A stretch of 64,000 bases of DNA, taken from assembly GCA_025056865.1 (NCBI GenBank), contig JANWVO010000048.1, positions 1 through 64,000 on the forward strand. Direction: 5' to 3'. Below are positions 15,593 to 24,733 of the stretch, one piece after another (the stretch's first letter is position 1; each line of letters starts with the position of its first letter). The notes below the pieces were generated by a model, which was given only the letters and a program-made list of their open reading frames with translations, was not told the DNA's origin and searched no databases. This DNA comes from Bryobacteraceae bacterium. GTDB lineage: Bacteria; Acidobacteriota; Terriglobia; Bryobacterales; Bryobacteraceae. The translations under genes and the position numbers were made by a program.

Positions 15593-15835
15593 TCAGGCTT
15601 TCGGGGGCGGAGGCGGAGGCAGCTCGCGCGCCTCGCACACGCTCTGGAAGCCCTGGCGCGCGTGGGCGCCGTCGCAGAACGGCTTGTTGGCGCTGTGGCC
15701 GCAGCGGCAGAGCGAGATGGCGCGGCGCCCGGCGAGGCCGTACTCCTTGCCCTGCGCGTCGCAGAGAATGAAGTCAGAGGGGTCGCCCTCGATGCGGATG
15801 GGCCCGTTGTTGAAGACGGTCACCTTCACTGCCAT
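15593..15835 (-). CDS. CDGSH iron-sulfur domain protein
   Basis: An 80-residue mitoNEET-type protein. The CRCGHSANKPFCDGAH segment gives the C-x-C-x8-C-x3-H ligand set for a redox-active 2Fe-2S cluster. The upstream VTVFNNGPIRIEG is typical of bacterial members. The C-terminus ends in a proline run. The protein is cytoplasmic; its role (electron or cluster transfer) is not established for bacterial single-domain forms. It heads a probable operon with the acyltransferase. The start codon is preceded by a -10-like hexamer and lacks a Shine-Dalgarno sequence. Confidence 0.85.
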   Translation of the reverse strand: MAVKVTVFNNGPIRIEGDPSDFILCDAQGKEYGLAGRRAISLCRCGHSANKPFCDGAHARQGFQSVCEARELPPPPPPKA

Positions 15836-15842
15836 AAACCGG

Positions 15843-15848
15843 AGGATA
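15843..15848 (-). promoter_or_regulatory. Putative leaderless -10 (TATCCT) of the CDGSH gene
   Basis: On the complement, TATCCT ends 7 bases before the ATG at 15835. It lies in a 43-base gap that also carries the opposite-facing hexamer at 15866, so two leaderless promoters would sit back to back. Confidence 0.35.
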
Positions 15849-15865
15849 GCAGAGGCGCGCGTCCC

Positions 15866-15871
15866 TATACT
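15866..15871 (+). promoter_or_regulatory. Putative leaderless -10 (TATACT)
   Basis: TATACT ends 7 bases before the ATG at 15879. Only TTGGGGAT separates hexamer and start codon. It faces away from the CDGSH hexamer. Confidence 0.4.
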
Positions 15872-15878
15872 TGGGGAT

Positions 15879-17153
15879 ATGGCGCGGATGCTGGCTCTCG
15901 CGGTCTTCGGCTGCCTGGCGGCGGCCGCGCAGCAGTATCAGCCGCTCGATCCGCTCCGGCCGGAAACGATCCTGCTGGCGCGGATCCGCAGCGTCGTCTC
16001 GGAGAACCTGGCGCGGCTGCCGGACTTCACCTGCGTGGAGACGATCGAGCGCTCGCAGCGCGACCCCGGTTCCAGGCGCTTCCGTTTCCTCGACAACATC
16101 CGGCTCGAGGTGGCGCTCGTCGAAGGAAAGGAACTGTACGCGTGGCCCGGCTCGCCGCGCTTCGAGGAGCGCGACCTGCGGGACATGGTCGGCGGCGGCG
16201 CCATCGGCACGGGCGACTTTGCGCTCCATGCCCGCAGCATCTATCTGAGCGGTTCGGCGCGCTTCACCTACCAGGGCGTGGAGGAGCTGCGCGGGCGGAA
16301 GGTGCACGTGTTCCACTACCGGGTGCCGATGTCCGAAAGCCGCTACATCATGCGGATCGAGAAGACGGAGGGTCCGGTGGGCTACCAGGGGCACGTGTAC
16401 AACGACGCCGAGACGCTGGAGATCGCGCGGATCGAGATTCACATCGACGAGATCCCGCCGTACCTGCCGCTCAAAGAGGGGCACAAGGTGATCGACTACG
16501 CGCCGATGGACATCGGCGGCGTGCGCCACGTGCTGCCGGTGTCGATGGACATGACGCTGGTGGGCCTCAACGGCGGCGAGAGCCGCAACCGCGCGGTGTT
16601 CAGCGGCTGCCGGCAGTATCAGGGCGCGTCGCGGCTGGTGTTTGAAGACCCGCCGCCGGATGCGCCCGCGCCGCAGCCGCCGGTGCAGTGGGCGCTGCCC
16701 GAAGGGCTGGAGGTGCGGATGCGGCTGGTGGAGGCGCTGGATCTGGCGAAGGCGGCGATGGGGGACCCGGTGGTCTTCGAGGTCACGCGCGACGCCGCGC
16801 GCGGCGGCACGGTGTGGCTGCCGAAAGGAGCGCGCGTCACGCTGCGCATGGATCACATCGCCTGCCGCGACTACCCGGTGAGCCACTGCTTCTTCGCGCT
16901 GGCGCCCGGCACGTTTTTCTTTGAAAACAAATCCGGCGAATTCCGTGCGGAACTGGTGCTGCCGGACCTGGCGCGCTCGATGGAGCTGCTGCTGCGCAAC
17001 GTTCGGCCGCAGCTCCGGATGATCCCGGTGGAGATGGGCCAGGCGGCGCCCGGCTCGGCGATCCTGCTGGTGAGCGGCCAGCGCGGGAAGCTGCCCGGCG
17101 GGTTCTCGACCGTTTGGCGTACCCTGAATACACGGGGAGAGCAACAGCCGTGA
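15879..17153 (+). CDS. Secreted acidobacterial protein of unknown function
   Basis: A 424-residue protein with a signal peptide (MARMLALAVFGCLAAAAQ). I recognise no named family. It has LPDFTCVETIERSQR near residue 45, a motif I associate with large sets of secreted acidobacterial proteins. A beta-rich middle follows (FHYRVPMSESRYIMRIE), then a C-terminal part resembling a small barrel (VRMRLVEALDLAKAAMGDPV, VWLPKGARVTLRM). The C-terminal half may be a TrbI/conjugation-like or envelope-stress-like beta domain, but that is a guess. Its stop overlaps the GTG of the GH88 gene, so the two are coupled. Confidence 0.65.
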   Translation: MARMLALAVFGCLAAAAQQYQPLDPLRPETILLARIRSVVSENLARLPDFTCVETIERSQRDPGSRRFRFLDNIRLEVALVEGKELYAWPGSPRFEERDLRDMVGGGAIGTGDFALHARSIYLSGSARFTYQGVEELRGRKVHVFHYRVPMSESRYIMRIEKTEGPVGYQGHVYNDAETLEIARIEIHIDEIPPYLPLKEGHKVIDYAPMDIGGVRHVLPVSMDMTLVGLNGGESRNRAVFSGCRQYQGASRLVFEDPPPDAPAPQPPVQWALPEGLEVRMRLVEALDLAKAAMGDPVVFEVTRDAARGGTVWLPKGARVTLRMDHIACRDYPVSHCFFALAPGTFFFENKSGEFRAELVLPDLARSMELLLRNVRPQLRMIPVEMGQAAPGSAILLVSGQRGKLPGGFSTVWRTLNTRGEQQP

Positions 17154-18313
17154 TCCAGTTCGGACCGGAAATCGACCGCGGACTCTTCGAGCAGACGCTG
17201 GAGTTCGCCGAGAAGCAGGTGGCCCGCCTCATCGAGAAGCACCCGGGCCTGTACCCCATCTACACGAAGAACGGCAAATGGAAGCACGACGGTCCGGCGT
17301 GGACGCACTGGTGCGACGGGTTTCTGCCGGGGCTGATGTGGATCTTCCACCGCCGCAAGGTGGAGAGCGGCGGCCAGGACGGCTTCTGGATGGAGAAGGC
17401 GATCGAATATACGCGGCCTCTGGAGCCGCGGCAGTTCGACCGCGACGTGCACGACCTCGGCTTCATCTTCCTTTCCAGCTATTACCGCTGGTATCAGGCG
17501 ACGCGCGACCCGAAGCTGAACGAGGTGCTGATCCAGGCGGGCAGGACGCTGTCGCTGCGCTTCGTCGAGAAGGGCCAGTATCTGCGCTCGTTCGTCAGCG
17601 AGGACTCGCTGTTCATCGACATCATGATGAACGTCGGCATCATCTTCTACGCGGCGCGCGAGACGGGCGACCGGCGGCTGCGCGACATCGCCATCCGACA
17701 CGCGCTGACGACGCGCCGCTATCTGGTGCGCGGCGACGGCTCCACCGCTCACGAGGGGATTTTTGATCTGGAGACGGGCGCGTTCCTGCGCCACTCCACG
17801 CAGCAGGGCTACCGGGCGGATTCCTGCTGGTCGCGCGGGCTCACCTGGGCGCTGTACGGGTTCGGAAGCTGCTATGAGTACACGCGCGATCCACGTTTCC
17901 TGGACACGGCCGAGCGCTGCGCCGACTACTACCTGACGCACACCAACCCCGACGGCGTGCCGCCGTGGGACTTCCAGGCGCCGGAGGATTCGCGCCGGCT
18001 GGCGGACACCTCGGCGGCGGCGATCGCCGCCAGCGGGCTGCTGCGGCTGTGCCGCATGCTGCCCGATCCGGTGAAGGGCTTCTACTACTGGTCGAGCGCG
18101 CTGCACATTCTGCGGACGCTGTGCGAGAAGCACACCGCGCGCGACGACGCCCAATGGGAGGGGATCCTCAAAGGCGGCGTCTATCACCTGCACAAGAACC
18201 TGGGCGTGAACGAAAGCGTGATGTGGGGCGACTACTTCTTCTGCGAAGCGCTCGAGAACGCCCTGCGGCACACGCTTTCCAATCAGGCGAAGCGGACCAA
18301 CGGCGGGCGCTGA
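17150..18313 (+). CDS. GH88-type unsaturated glucuronyl hydrolase
   Basis: A 387-residue (alpha/alpha)6-barrel glycosidase of family GH88, which removes the unsaturated uronic acid that polysaccharide lyases leave at oligosaccharide ends. Family marks are DVHDLGFIFLSSYYRW (with a likely catalytic Asp), SCWSRGLTWALYGF and DTSAAAIAASGLLRL. The start is the GTG at 17150, which overlaps the preceding stop and has GGGGAGA 10 bases upstream. A TTG at 17114 would be deep inside the previous gene. No signal peptide is seen, so it acts on imported oligosaccharides. Neighbours do not include a lyase. Confidence 0.85.
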   Translation: MIQFGPEIDRGLFEQTLEFAEKQVARLIEKHPGLYPIYTKNGKWKHDGPAWTHWCDGFLPGLMWIFHRRKVESGGQDGFWMEKAIEYTRPLEPRQFDRDVHDLGFIFLSSYYRWYQATRDPKLNEVLIQAGRTLSLRFVEKGQYLRSFVSEDSLFIDIMMNVGIIFYAARETGDRRLRDIAIRHALTTRRYLVRGDGSTAHEGIFDLETGAFLRHSTQQGYRADSCWSRGLTWALYGFGSCYEYTRDPRFLDTAERCADYYLTHTNPDGVPPWDFQAPEDSRRLADTSAAAIAASGLLRLCRMLPDPVKGFYYWSSALHILRTLCEKHTARDDAQWEGILKGGVYHLHKNLGVNESVMWGDYFFCEALENALRHTLSNQAKRTNGGR

Positions 18314-18319
18314 ACCCGC

Positions 18320-20671
18320 TCAGCGCGCCGATGCGGCGCCGCGGCGGACGGCGGCAAGGACGGCGAGCGCCGCCGCGTACATCAGCGCGCCGGCCAGCAG
18401 CGTGTTCCGCAGCCCGGCCGAGATCGAAAGGAACACGGCGGCGCAGGAGCCAAGCACGCTGGCCGCTGCATTCACCGACCACGCCCACTTCACCGCCGAG
18501 GGCTGCCACCGCGACAGCCGCAGCAGGCCGGACGGAAACGCCATGCCCATGGCGAAGGCGGGCAAGGCGATGAACAGCGCCGTTGCCAGCATCTTCACCG
18601 GCAGCGTCCAGCGCGCACCCGCATGGATGAAGGGCCCGGCCAGGAAGGCGGCGGCCGCGATGAGGGCCGCCGCGGCGGCCAGCGCCCGCATGAGCCGCCC
18701 GTCCTCGCCGCCAATGAGGCGGCGGCTCGAGAAGCTGCCCAGGCCGCTGAACAGCAGCATGGCGAAGATCACCACCGTGAGCGCGTAGGTCGGGTGGCCC
18801 AGAAGAAACACGAGGCGCTGGATCAGTCCCACCTGCACGAGCACGTAGCCCGCGCCGAGGAAGACGAAGTAGAGAAGGAACAGGCGCAGCCCGGGCGCGC
18901 GCTCCAGCTTCGCCCGCAGCACCAGGGGCGGCAGCGCCAGCATCACCGCTACGGCCAGCAGGCTGACGGCGAGCAGCGCGAACAGCGTGCGCGCCGCGGG
19001 CGCGGACGGGTCGCCCGGCTGCGGCGCCGCGAACAGGCGGTCCAGCCGCGAGAAGAAAAAGAAGAACGGGCGGTCGTCGCTGACGGGGCGGACGTCGTAG
19101 GGGTAGGCATCGAACAGCGGGCGCGGATCGGCGGAGGCCAGCAGCTCGGCGAACGGCCCGCCGGCCGCCTGCCCGGGCATGTAGACGATTTCGAGCTGCG
19201 CCCGCGCGGCCTCGAGCGCGGCGCGCTCGAGCTCCTCCACGGGGAACGGCTCGCGGCTGACGAGCACGGTGTCCATGGCCGCGGCGTGCCCGGCCGCATC
19301 GTTCTGCTCGCGCAGCACGACGATGTGGCGCCACGGCTCCTTCCGGCCGGACAGTTCGAGCGCGCGGCGCGCCAGCGCGGCCAGCCGCAGCGACTCGCGG
19401 GGCGGGTCGAGCCCCCACCGGGTGAAGGAGAGCAGGCCGGCCGGCTTGAGGCGCTCGAGGCAGTCGAGGAACGCTTCCACCGTGTAGACGCTGTTTTCGC
19501 TGAGGGCGTAGGCTCCGGCGGCGGTGGAGGCGCGCGTGTCCACCAGCGTGGCCACGATCAGGTCGTAGCGGCCCGTGGCGCGGCGCAGGAAGCTGCGGCC
19601 GTCTTCGACGACGACGCGCACCTCGGGCCGCAGAAAGAGGCCGCGGCTCAGGCCGCGGAAACGGCCGCGCATGATCGTGTCGATGATGATCGGGTTGATC
19701 TCGACCGCGGTGACGTCCTTCGAGCCGGAAGCGAGCGCGCGGGCCACGTCCCAGCCGCCGCCGGCGCCGATGATGAGCGTCCTGCCCCCGGGCCGGAGGC
19801 GGAAGGCGTAGCCCGGGCCCTGCAACAGAAGGCGCTCGCGCTCCTCCGGGCTGAGGGCGGTGGGATCGAAGGGCGGGATGCGGCTGCTCGAATCGGCGTC
19901 GATGAGGATGAGCGGGCCGCCGGAGCCGTCCTCGATGAGGCTGACGCGCGAGAAGCTGTTCCACTGCACGAACCGCTCCTGGCCGAGGTCCCTTCCCTTG
20001 GCCGCGGTGACGTCGACGAGGCGCAGGCTGCGGTTGGCGACGATGAGGCCCACCAGCGCGAGCGCCACCGCGGTGGCGGCCGCGCGTCCCGCCCACGCGC
20101 CGGACAGCCCGAACCAGACCGCCGAGGCCGCGGCCAGCAGCACCGCCGCGCCGAGGATCGCGCCCGGCCCGCCCATCAGATTGAGGAAGGGAATGACCAG
20201 CAGGCAGCCGGCGGCGGCGCCGAGCAGGTCAAAGAAATACACGCGGTCGACGCGCTCGACCGTTTCGGCGATCACCAGCGACAGGACGATGCCCGAGAAG
20301 ACGAAAGGCACCGCGGTGACGAAGTACACCGCCGCATAGGTGAAGAAGCCCGCGGGCCAGCCGCCCGCGCGCACCGCCACCGCCAGCGCGCCGGCCACCG
20401 CGAGCGCATTGGCCAGCGAGAGCTGCCCCAGCCGCGGGTAGAGCGCCGTGCCGCGCCCGGCGAAGCCGTAGGCGAGCACTCCCCCCGCGCCCAGCCCGAA
20501 CAGCGCCACCGACACCGCCAGGAACGCGAAGTGGTAGTAGAAGACCACCGAGAAGATCCGCGTGAAGGAGATCTCGATGATCAGCGCCGCGGCGGCCGTC
20601 AGCACGATCGCAGCGTACAGGAACGCCCACGAAGCCTGTCTTCCGGCAAGCGGCGAGGAGACGACCGACAA
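18320..20671 (-). CDS. Membrane-fused spermidine-synthase-like protein
   Basis: About 783 residues in three parts. First is an N-terminal block of about six to seven membrane segments (starting WAFLYAAIVLTAAAALIIEI). Next is a central spermidine-synthase/methyltransferase-like Rossmann domain (LIIGAGGGWDVARAL at about 298; AVEINPIIIDTI; VVEDGRSFLR). Last is a C-terminal block of about six membrane segments. Such MFS/spermidine-synthase fusions are common in Acidobacteria; their substrate is unknown. There is no in-frame ATG near the N-terminus. The TTG at 20671 is chosen because it opens the first helix properly and a TATCAT hexamer ends 6 bases before it. Upstream in-frame starts would reach into the divergent isomerase gene. 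Confidence 0.75.
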   Translation of the reverse strand: MSVVSSPLAGRQASWAFLYAAIVLTAAAALIIEISFTRIFSVVFYYHFAFLAVSVALFGLGAGGVLAYGFAGRGTALYPRLGQLSLANALAVAGALAVAVRAGGWPAGFFTYAAVYFVTAVPFVFSGIVLSLVIAETVERVDRVYFFDLLGAAAGCLLVIPFLNLMGGPGAILGAAVLLAAASAVWFGLSGAWAGRAAATAVALALVGLIVANRSLRLVDVTAAKGRDLGQERFVQWNSFSRVSLIEDGSGGPLILIDADSSSRIPPFDPTALSPEERERLLLQGPGYAFRLRPGGRTLIIGAGGGWDVARALASGSKDVTAVEINPIIIDTIMRGRFRGLSRGLFLRPEVRVVVEDGRSFLRRATGRYDLIVATLVDTRASTAAGAYALSENSVYTVEAFLDCLERLKPAGLLSFTRWGLDPPRESLRLAALARRALELSGRKEPWRHIVVLREQNDAAGHAAAMDTVLVSREPFPVEELERAALEAARAQLEIVYMPGQAAGGPFAELLASADPRPLFDAYPYDVRPVSDDRPFFFFFSRLDRLFAAPQPGDPSAPAARTLFALLAVSLLAVAVMLALPPLVLRAKLERAPGLRLFLLYFVFLGAGYVLVQVGLIQRLVFLLGHPTYALTVVIFAMLLFSGLGSFSSRRLIGGEDGRLMRALAAAAALIAAAAFLAGPFIHAGARWTLPVKMLATALFIALPAFAMGMAFPSGLLRLSRWQPSAVKWAWSVNAAASVLGSCAAVFLSISAGLRNTLLAGALMYAAALAVLAAVRRGAASAR

Positions 20672-20677
20672 ACCACT

Positions 20678-20683
20678 ATGATA
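20678..20683 (-). promoter_or_regulatory. Putative leaderless -10 (TATCAT)
   Basis: On the complement, TATCAT is followed by 6 bases and the TTG chosen as start of the spermidine-synthase-like gene. No Shine-Dalgarno sequence is present. Leaderless starts at TTG are rare, so this needs mapping. Confidence 0.35.
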
Positions 20684-20781
20684 TCCGCTCGCTGCGGACG
20701 GCTCCTCCGCGGGCCTCCGGCAGCGGCGGTTTTTCGATACGCTGACGGGAAAACCCGCAGCTTCGTGCAGGAGGAATGAGG

Positions 20782-22206
20782 ATGCGTGCACTGACGCCGA
20801 TCCGGCCTTACGCGCCCGCCCGCGCCGGGCTCTTCGCCATCGGGCTGCAAGCCTATTGGGATCAGTTCCCCGGCCTGAAGGAGCGGCTCGAAGGGTATCT
20901 GGCTGAAGTCCGCCAGCGGCTGGAACAGGCCGGCGCCACGGTGGTCTGCGCCGGGCTGGTGGACACGGCGCCGAAAGCGGCCGAGGCAGGCGCGCAGTTC
21001 GCCGCGGCCGATCTCGACGTGATTTTCTGCCATGCGGCCACCTACGCGACGTCGAGCCAGGTGCTGCCGGTGGTGCAGCGCGCCGGCGTGCCGGTGGTGG
21101 TGCTGAACCTGCAACCGGCGGCGCGGCTCGACTACGAACGCTGCGACACCGGCGAGTGGCTGGCCCACTGCTCCGCCTGCTGCGTGCCGGAGATCGCCAA
21201 CGCCTTCGCGCGCGCCCGCGTGCCGTTTCAGGTGGTGAGCGGGCAGTTGCGGGACGATGCGGCCGCATGGCGCGAGATCGAAGAATGGTGCGCCGCGGCG
21301 CGGGCGTGGAGGGCGTTGCGGCGGTCGCGCTTCGGATTCCTCGGGCACACCTACCCGGGCATGCTCGACATGTATTCGGACTTTACGATGGTGAGCGCGC
21401 AGACCGGAGCGCACATCGAAGTGCTGGAGATGTGCGACCTCGACCGCTGCCTCCGGGAGTGCGCGCCCGCCGACTTCGATGCGATGCTTGGGCTGACGCA
21501 GAGCCTCTTCACGCTGGAGAACTGCCCGGAGGAAGACCTGCAATGGGCCGCGCAGGTGGCCGCCGCGCTGGAAAGGATGGCGCGCGCGTTCGATCTGGAC
21601 GGGCTGGCTTACTATTACCGCGGCCTCGACGGCAACCGGTACGAGCGGCTGGGCGCGGGCATGATCCTCGGCAACTCGCTGCTGACGGCGCGCGGCGTGC
21701 CGGCCAGCGGCGAGGGCGACCTCAAGAACCTGGTGGCGATGAAGATCCTGGATGCGCTGGGCGCGGGCGGGGCGTTCACCGAACTGTACGCGATGGACTT
21801 CGTGGAGCAGTTCGTGCTGGTCGGCCATGACGGGCCGGGCCACCTGGCCATCTGCGCGCACCGGCCCGTGCTGCGCGGTCTTGGGCTGTATCACGGCAAG
21901 CGCGGCTATGGGGTGAGCGTGGAGTTCAGCGTGAGGCACGGGCCGGTGACGCTGCTGGCGGTGACGCAGACCGCCGAAGGCGGGCTGAAGCTGATCACCG
22001 CGCAGGGCGAGTCGATCCCCGGCCCGATTCTCCGCATCGGCAACACGAACACGCGGGTGCGCTTCCCGCTGGGGCCGGCCGAATTCGTCAACCGCTGGTG
22101 CGGGGAGGCGCCCACGCACCACTTCGCGCTCGGCACCGGCAGCCAGGCGGGCGTGCTGCGCAAGTTCAGCCGCCTGTCCGGGCTGCCGCTGGCCGAGGTG
22201 TGCTGA
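20782..22206 (+). CDS. L-arabinose/L-fucose isomerase-family protein
   Basis: A 474-residue member of the L-fucose/L-arabinose isomerase superfamily, cytoplasmic metal-dependent aldose-ketose isomerases. Recognisable segments are AHCSACCVPEIANAFARA, GHTYPGMLDMYSDFT and the metal-site candidates GEGDLKN, FTELYAMDF, GHDGPGH and APTHHFALG, which parallel the Glu/Glu/His/His ligands of AraA. The ATG at 20782 has AGGAGGA 7 bases upstream; the ATG at 20776 would leave no spacing. The real substrate may be arabinose, fucose or another deoxy sugar. A fucosidase lies far away at 51642-52946. It is divergent from the spermidine-synthase-like gene. Confidence 0.75.
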   Translation: MRALTPIRPYAPARAGLFAIGLQAYWDQFPGLKERLEGYLAEVRQRLEQAGATVVCAGLVDTAPKAAEAGAQFAAADLDVIFCHAATYATSSQVLPVVQRAGVPVVVLNLQPAARLDYERCDTGEWLAHCSACCVPEIANAFARARVPFQVVSGQLRDDAAAWREIEEWCAAARAWRALRRSRFGFLGHTYPGMLDMYSDFTMVSAQTGAHIEVLEMCDLDRCLRECAPADFDAMLGLTQSLFTLENCPEEDLQWAAQVAAALERMARAFDLDGLAYYYRGLDGNRYERLGAGMILGNSLLTARGVPASGEGDLKNLVAMKILDALGAGGAFTELYAMDFVEQFVLVGHDGPGHLAICAHRPVLRGLGLYHGKRGYGVSVEFSVRHGPVTLLAVTQTAEGGLKLITAQGESIPGPILRIGNTNTRVRFPLGPAEFVNRWCGEAPTHHFALGTGSQAGVLRKFSRLSGLPLAEVC

Positions 22207-22214
22207 GCGCGCGG

Positions 22215-24245
22215 CTACATGATCGCCGCCGGCGGCGCGGGCTCGTCCGGAGAGCCCGCCTTGGCCAGCGGCCAGCGGATCATGATGAGCGCCAGCAGGG
22301 CCAGCACGGCGAGGCCGGCCACGGTGGGCGGCTTGTCGAAGATGCTCAGGATGGAGGAAAGCGGCTTGTCGGCGATGGCGAAGCCCGCCTTCACCATGCC
22401 CATCAGCGCCTCGCCGGCGATGAGGCCGCTGGCGATGAGCACGGCGGCGTTTTCGATGCGCGCCTTCTGCGGCTCGTTGAAGCTGCGGCGGTCGCGGACG
22501 ATCTCCATCAGCCAGCGGATGACGCCGCCGGTGAAGATGGCGAAGGTCGTTTCCAGAGGCAGGTACATGCCGACGGCGAACAGCATCGGGCTGCGCACCT
22601 GCAACAGCACCAGCGCCAGGCCCATGCAGATGCCGACGAGCACCAGCGGCCACGCCATCGAGCCGCCGACGATGCCCTGGCTGAGCATCGCCATCAGGCC
22701 GGCCTGCGGGGCCGAGAGCTTCGGGTCGCCGAAGCCGATGCCGCCTTCGCGGATGTTGCCCTCATGGAGGATCCAGAGCGGGAAGTACAGCAGCAGGCCG
22801 CTGATGAGGATGCCGATGAGGTCGCCGATCTGCATCAACTTCGGCGTGCCGCCGAGGATGTGGCCCACCTTGAGGTCCTGGAGCATCTCGCCCGCCACCG
22901 CGCTCGACACGCAGACGACGGCCGCCACGCCGAGCACCGCCGCCACGCCCGAAAGCCCCTTGACACCGATGGCCACCATCAGCAGGGCAGCGACGATGAG
23001 CGTGGACAGCGTCAGGCCGCTGATCGGGTTGTTCGAGGAGCCGATGATGCCGACGAGGTTGCCGGAGACGGCCGCGAAAAAGAAGCCGAGCACGATCATC
23101 ACGAGCGCGGCCACCACGGCGCCGGGCACCGACTGTGAGAAGAACTCGTAGAGCACGACCATCGCCAGGAAGGTGACGATCAGGCCGGGCAGCACCACCT
23201 TGAAGCTCAGGTCGACCTGCGTGCGGTCGGCCGCTTCCGCCTGGCCGCTGGCCTTCTTCAGGTCCGCCACGGCGCGCTGAAGGCCGGCCGCCAGGGACTT
23301 GCGCATGCGGAACATCGTGGTGGCCGCGCCCACCAGCATGCCGCCCACGGCGATGGGCCGCACGATGTTGCGCCACACCTGGCTGGCAATGCCGTCCCAC
23401 GCCTCATGGCCGGCGCCGGGGGGCAGGTTCTGGGCAAGCTGCGGGCCGAGGAAGTAGACAAGCAGCGGCACCAGCAGGCCCCACGCCGTGAGCCCGCCGG
23501 CGAAGTTCAGCGCGCCCAGCCGCGGGCCGATGATGAAGCCGACGCCCAGATAGGCCGGCGCCACCGCGGGCAGCGAGAACTTGGTCCAGCCGCCGACGGA
23601 GGCCGCGCCCGCGCTGCCGAGCTTCACCACGCTCCTGCCGAGATCGCCCACCTTGAGCAGGAAGTCGCGGCTGGCGGAGAAGAGGCGGAACTCGCCCAGC
23701 AGGTAGATGACCGCGCCCACGCCCATCGCCTGGAACAGCGTGGTGGCGGCGTCCGCGCCGCGCTGGCCCGCCTTGTGGATCTCGGCGGCGGCCTTCGACT
23801 CGGGGAACGGCAGCTCGGGGTCTTCCACCATCACGCGCCGCAGCAGCGTGACGAACAGGATGCCGAGCGTGCCGCCCACGAGCATCAGCGCGCTGGACTG
23901 CCAGTAGGCTTCGAACGTGTCGAACTTCTGCCACGCGCCGACAATGACGAAGGCGGGGATGGTGAAGATGGCGCCCGCGGCGACGCTCTCGCCGATGCTG
24001 CCCACCGTGCGCGCCATGTTCTCCTCGAGGATCGACCCGCGGAACAGGCGCAGCACCGCCATGCTGATCACCGCCGCCGGGTAGGTGGCGGCGATCGTCT
24101 GGCCGGCGCGCAGGCCGAGGTAGGCGTTGGCGGCGCCAAGGACGACGGTCATCACAAGCCCGAGCAGGACCGCCCGGAACGTGAATTCCGTCATCTTCAT
24201 GTCGGGCGGAACGAAGGGCTTGAAGGGGTTCTGCTGGTTGGCCAT
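22215..24245 (-). CDS. OPT-family transporter
   Basis: A 676-residue, very hydrophobic inner-membrane protein of the oligopeptide transporter (OPT) family. Typical segments are MTEFTFRAVLLGLVMTVVLG at the N-terminus, ANAYLGLRAGQTIAATYPA, LPFPESKAAAEIHKAG and ISGLTLSTLIVAALLM. The PFPESKAAAE segment is a strong family mark. Prokaryotic members are annotated as peptide or metal-chelate importers; the substrate is unknown here. The ATG at 24245 (MANQQNPFKPF) has GGAG 8 bases upstream and a TATGAT hexamer at 24273-24278. It diverges from the ferredoxin gene. Confidence 0.9.
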   Translation of the reverse strand: MANQQNPFKPFVPPDMKMTEFTFRAVLLGLVMTVVLGAANAYLGLRAGQTIAATYPAAVISMAVLRLFRGSILEENMARTVGSIGESVAAGAIFTIPAFVIVGAWQKFDTFEAYWQSSALMLVGGTLGILFVTLLRRVMVEDPELPFPESKAAAEIHKAGQRGADAATTLFQAMGVGAVIYLLGEFRLFSASRDFLLKVGDLGRSVVKLGSAGAASVGGWTKFSLPAVAPAYLGVGFIIGPRLGALNFAGGLTAWGLLVPLLVYFLGPQLAQNLPPGAGHEAWDGIASQVWRNIVRPIAVGGMLVGAATTMFRMRKSLAAGLQRAVADLKKASGQAEAADRTQVDLSFKVVLPGLIVTFLAMVVLYEFFSQSVPGAVVAALVMIVLGFFFAAVSGNLVGIIGSSNNPISGLTLSTLIVAALLMVAIGVKGLSGVAAVLGVAAVVCVSSAVAGEMLQDLKVGHILGGTPKLMQIGDLIGILISGLLLYFPLWILHEGNIREGGIGFGDPKLSAPQAGLMAMLSQGIVGGSMAWPLVLVGICMGLALVLLQVRSPMLFAVGMYLPLETTFAIFTGGVIRWLMEIVRDRRSFNEPQKARIENAAVLIASGLIAGEALMGMVKAGFAIADKPLSSILSIFDKPPTVAGLAVLALLALIMIRWPLAKAGSPDEPAPPAAIM

Positions 24246-24272
24246 ATTCCGTACTCCGGACAATCGCACTCG

Positions 24273-24278
24273 ATCATA
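24273..24278 (-). promoter_or_regulatory. Putative -10 (TATGAT) of the OPT gene
   Basis: On the complement, TATGAT gives a leader of about 21 bases containing GGAG before the ATG at 24245. No clear -35 hexamer was found 16-18 bases upstream. Confidence 0.4.
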
Positions 24279-24436
24279 CCTGTTCCGGGGCAGTTTCCGC
24301 TAGTGCGCGAAATGCCCCACCGGAAGGAGCCTCCTCCGGCGGGTGGTGGTTCCCCGTGCATTGAAAACGGGGGGCTTGGCAGGTGCCGCGTTTGGCATGC
24401 CAGTTGCTCCGCTTCTGGACGGAGCCCGAAAGAACC

Positions 24437-24691
24437 ATGGCATACGTAATTGTCGACACCTGCACCAAGGACAACCACTGCATCGAGGCGTGCCCGGTGA
24501 ACTGCATCCACCCGACGCCTGATGAGCCCGGCTATGAGGAAGTTCCGCAGCTCTACATCCACCCGACCGAGTGCATCGACTGCGGCGCCTGCGTGCCGGT
24601 GTGTCCGACCAATTCGATCTACATCCTCGACGAGCTTCCCGAGGACCTGAAGCACTTCGCCGAGAAGAACGCAGCGTATTACAACGCCTGA
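24437..24691 (+). CDS. Ferredoxin with two Fe-S cluster motifs
   Basis: An 84-residue bacterial ferredoxin and electron carrier. The first motif, CTKDNHCIEACPVNC, has C-x5-C-x3-CP spacing. The second, CIDCGACVPVCP, is a canonical 4Fe-4S motif (C-x2-C-x2-C-x3-CP). The wider first spacing resembles the 7Fe/8Fe ferredoxins that carry one 3Fe-4S or a modified 4Fe-4S cluster. The start ATG at 24437 gives the standard MAYVIVDTC opening; the upstream 18 codons are rejected. It stands alone, and no partner oxidoreductase is adjacent. Confidence 0.88.
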   Translation: MAYVIVDTCTKDNHCIEACPVNCIHPTPDEPGYEEVPQLYIHPTECIDCGACVPVCPTNSIYILDELPEDLKHFAEKNAAYYNA

Positions 24692-24733
24692 CGGAAAGTC
24701 TCAGGACGCGATTCTCCCCGCTCCTCCTTCCCT

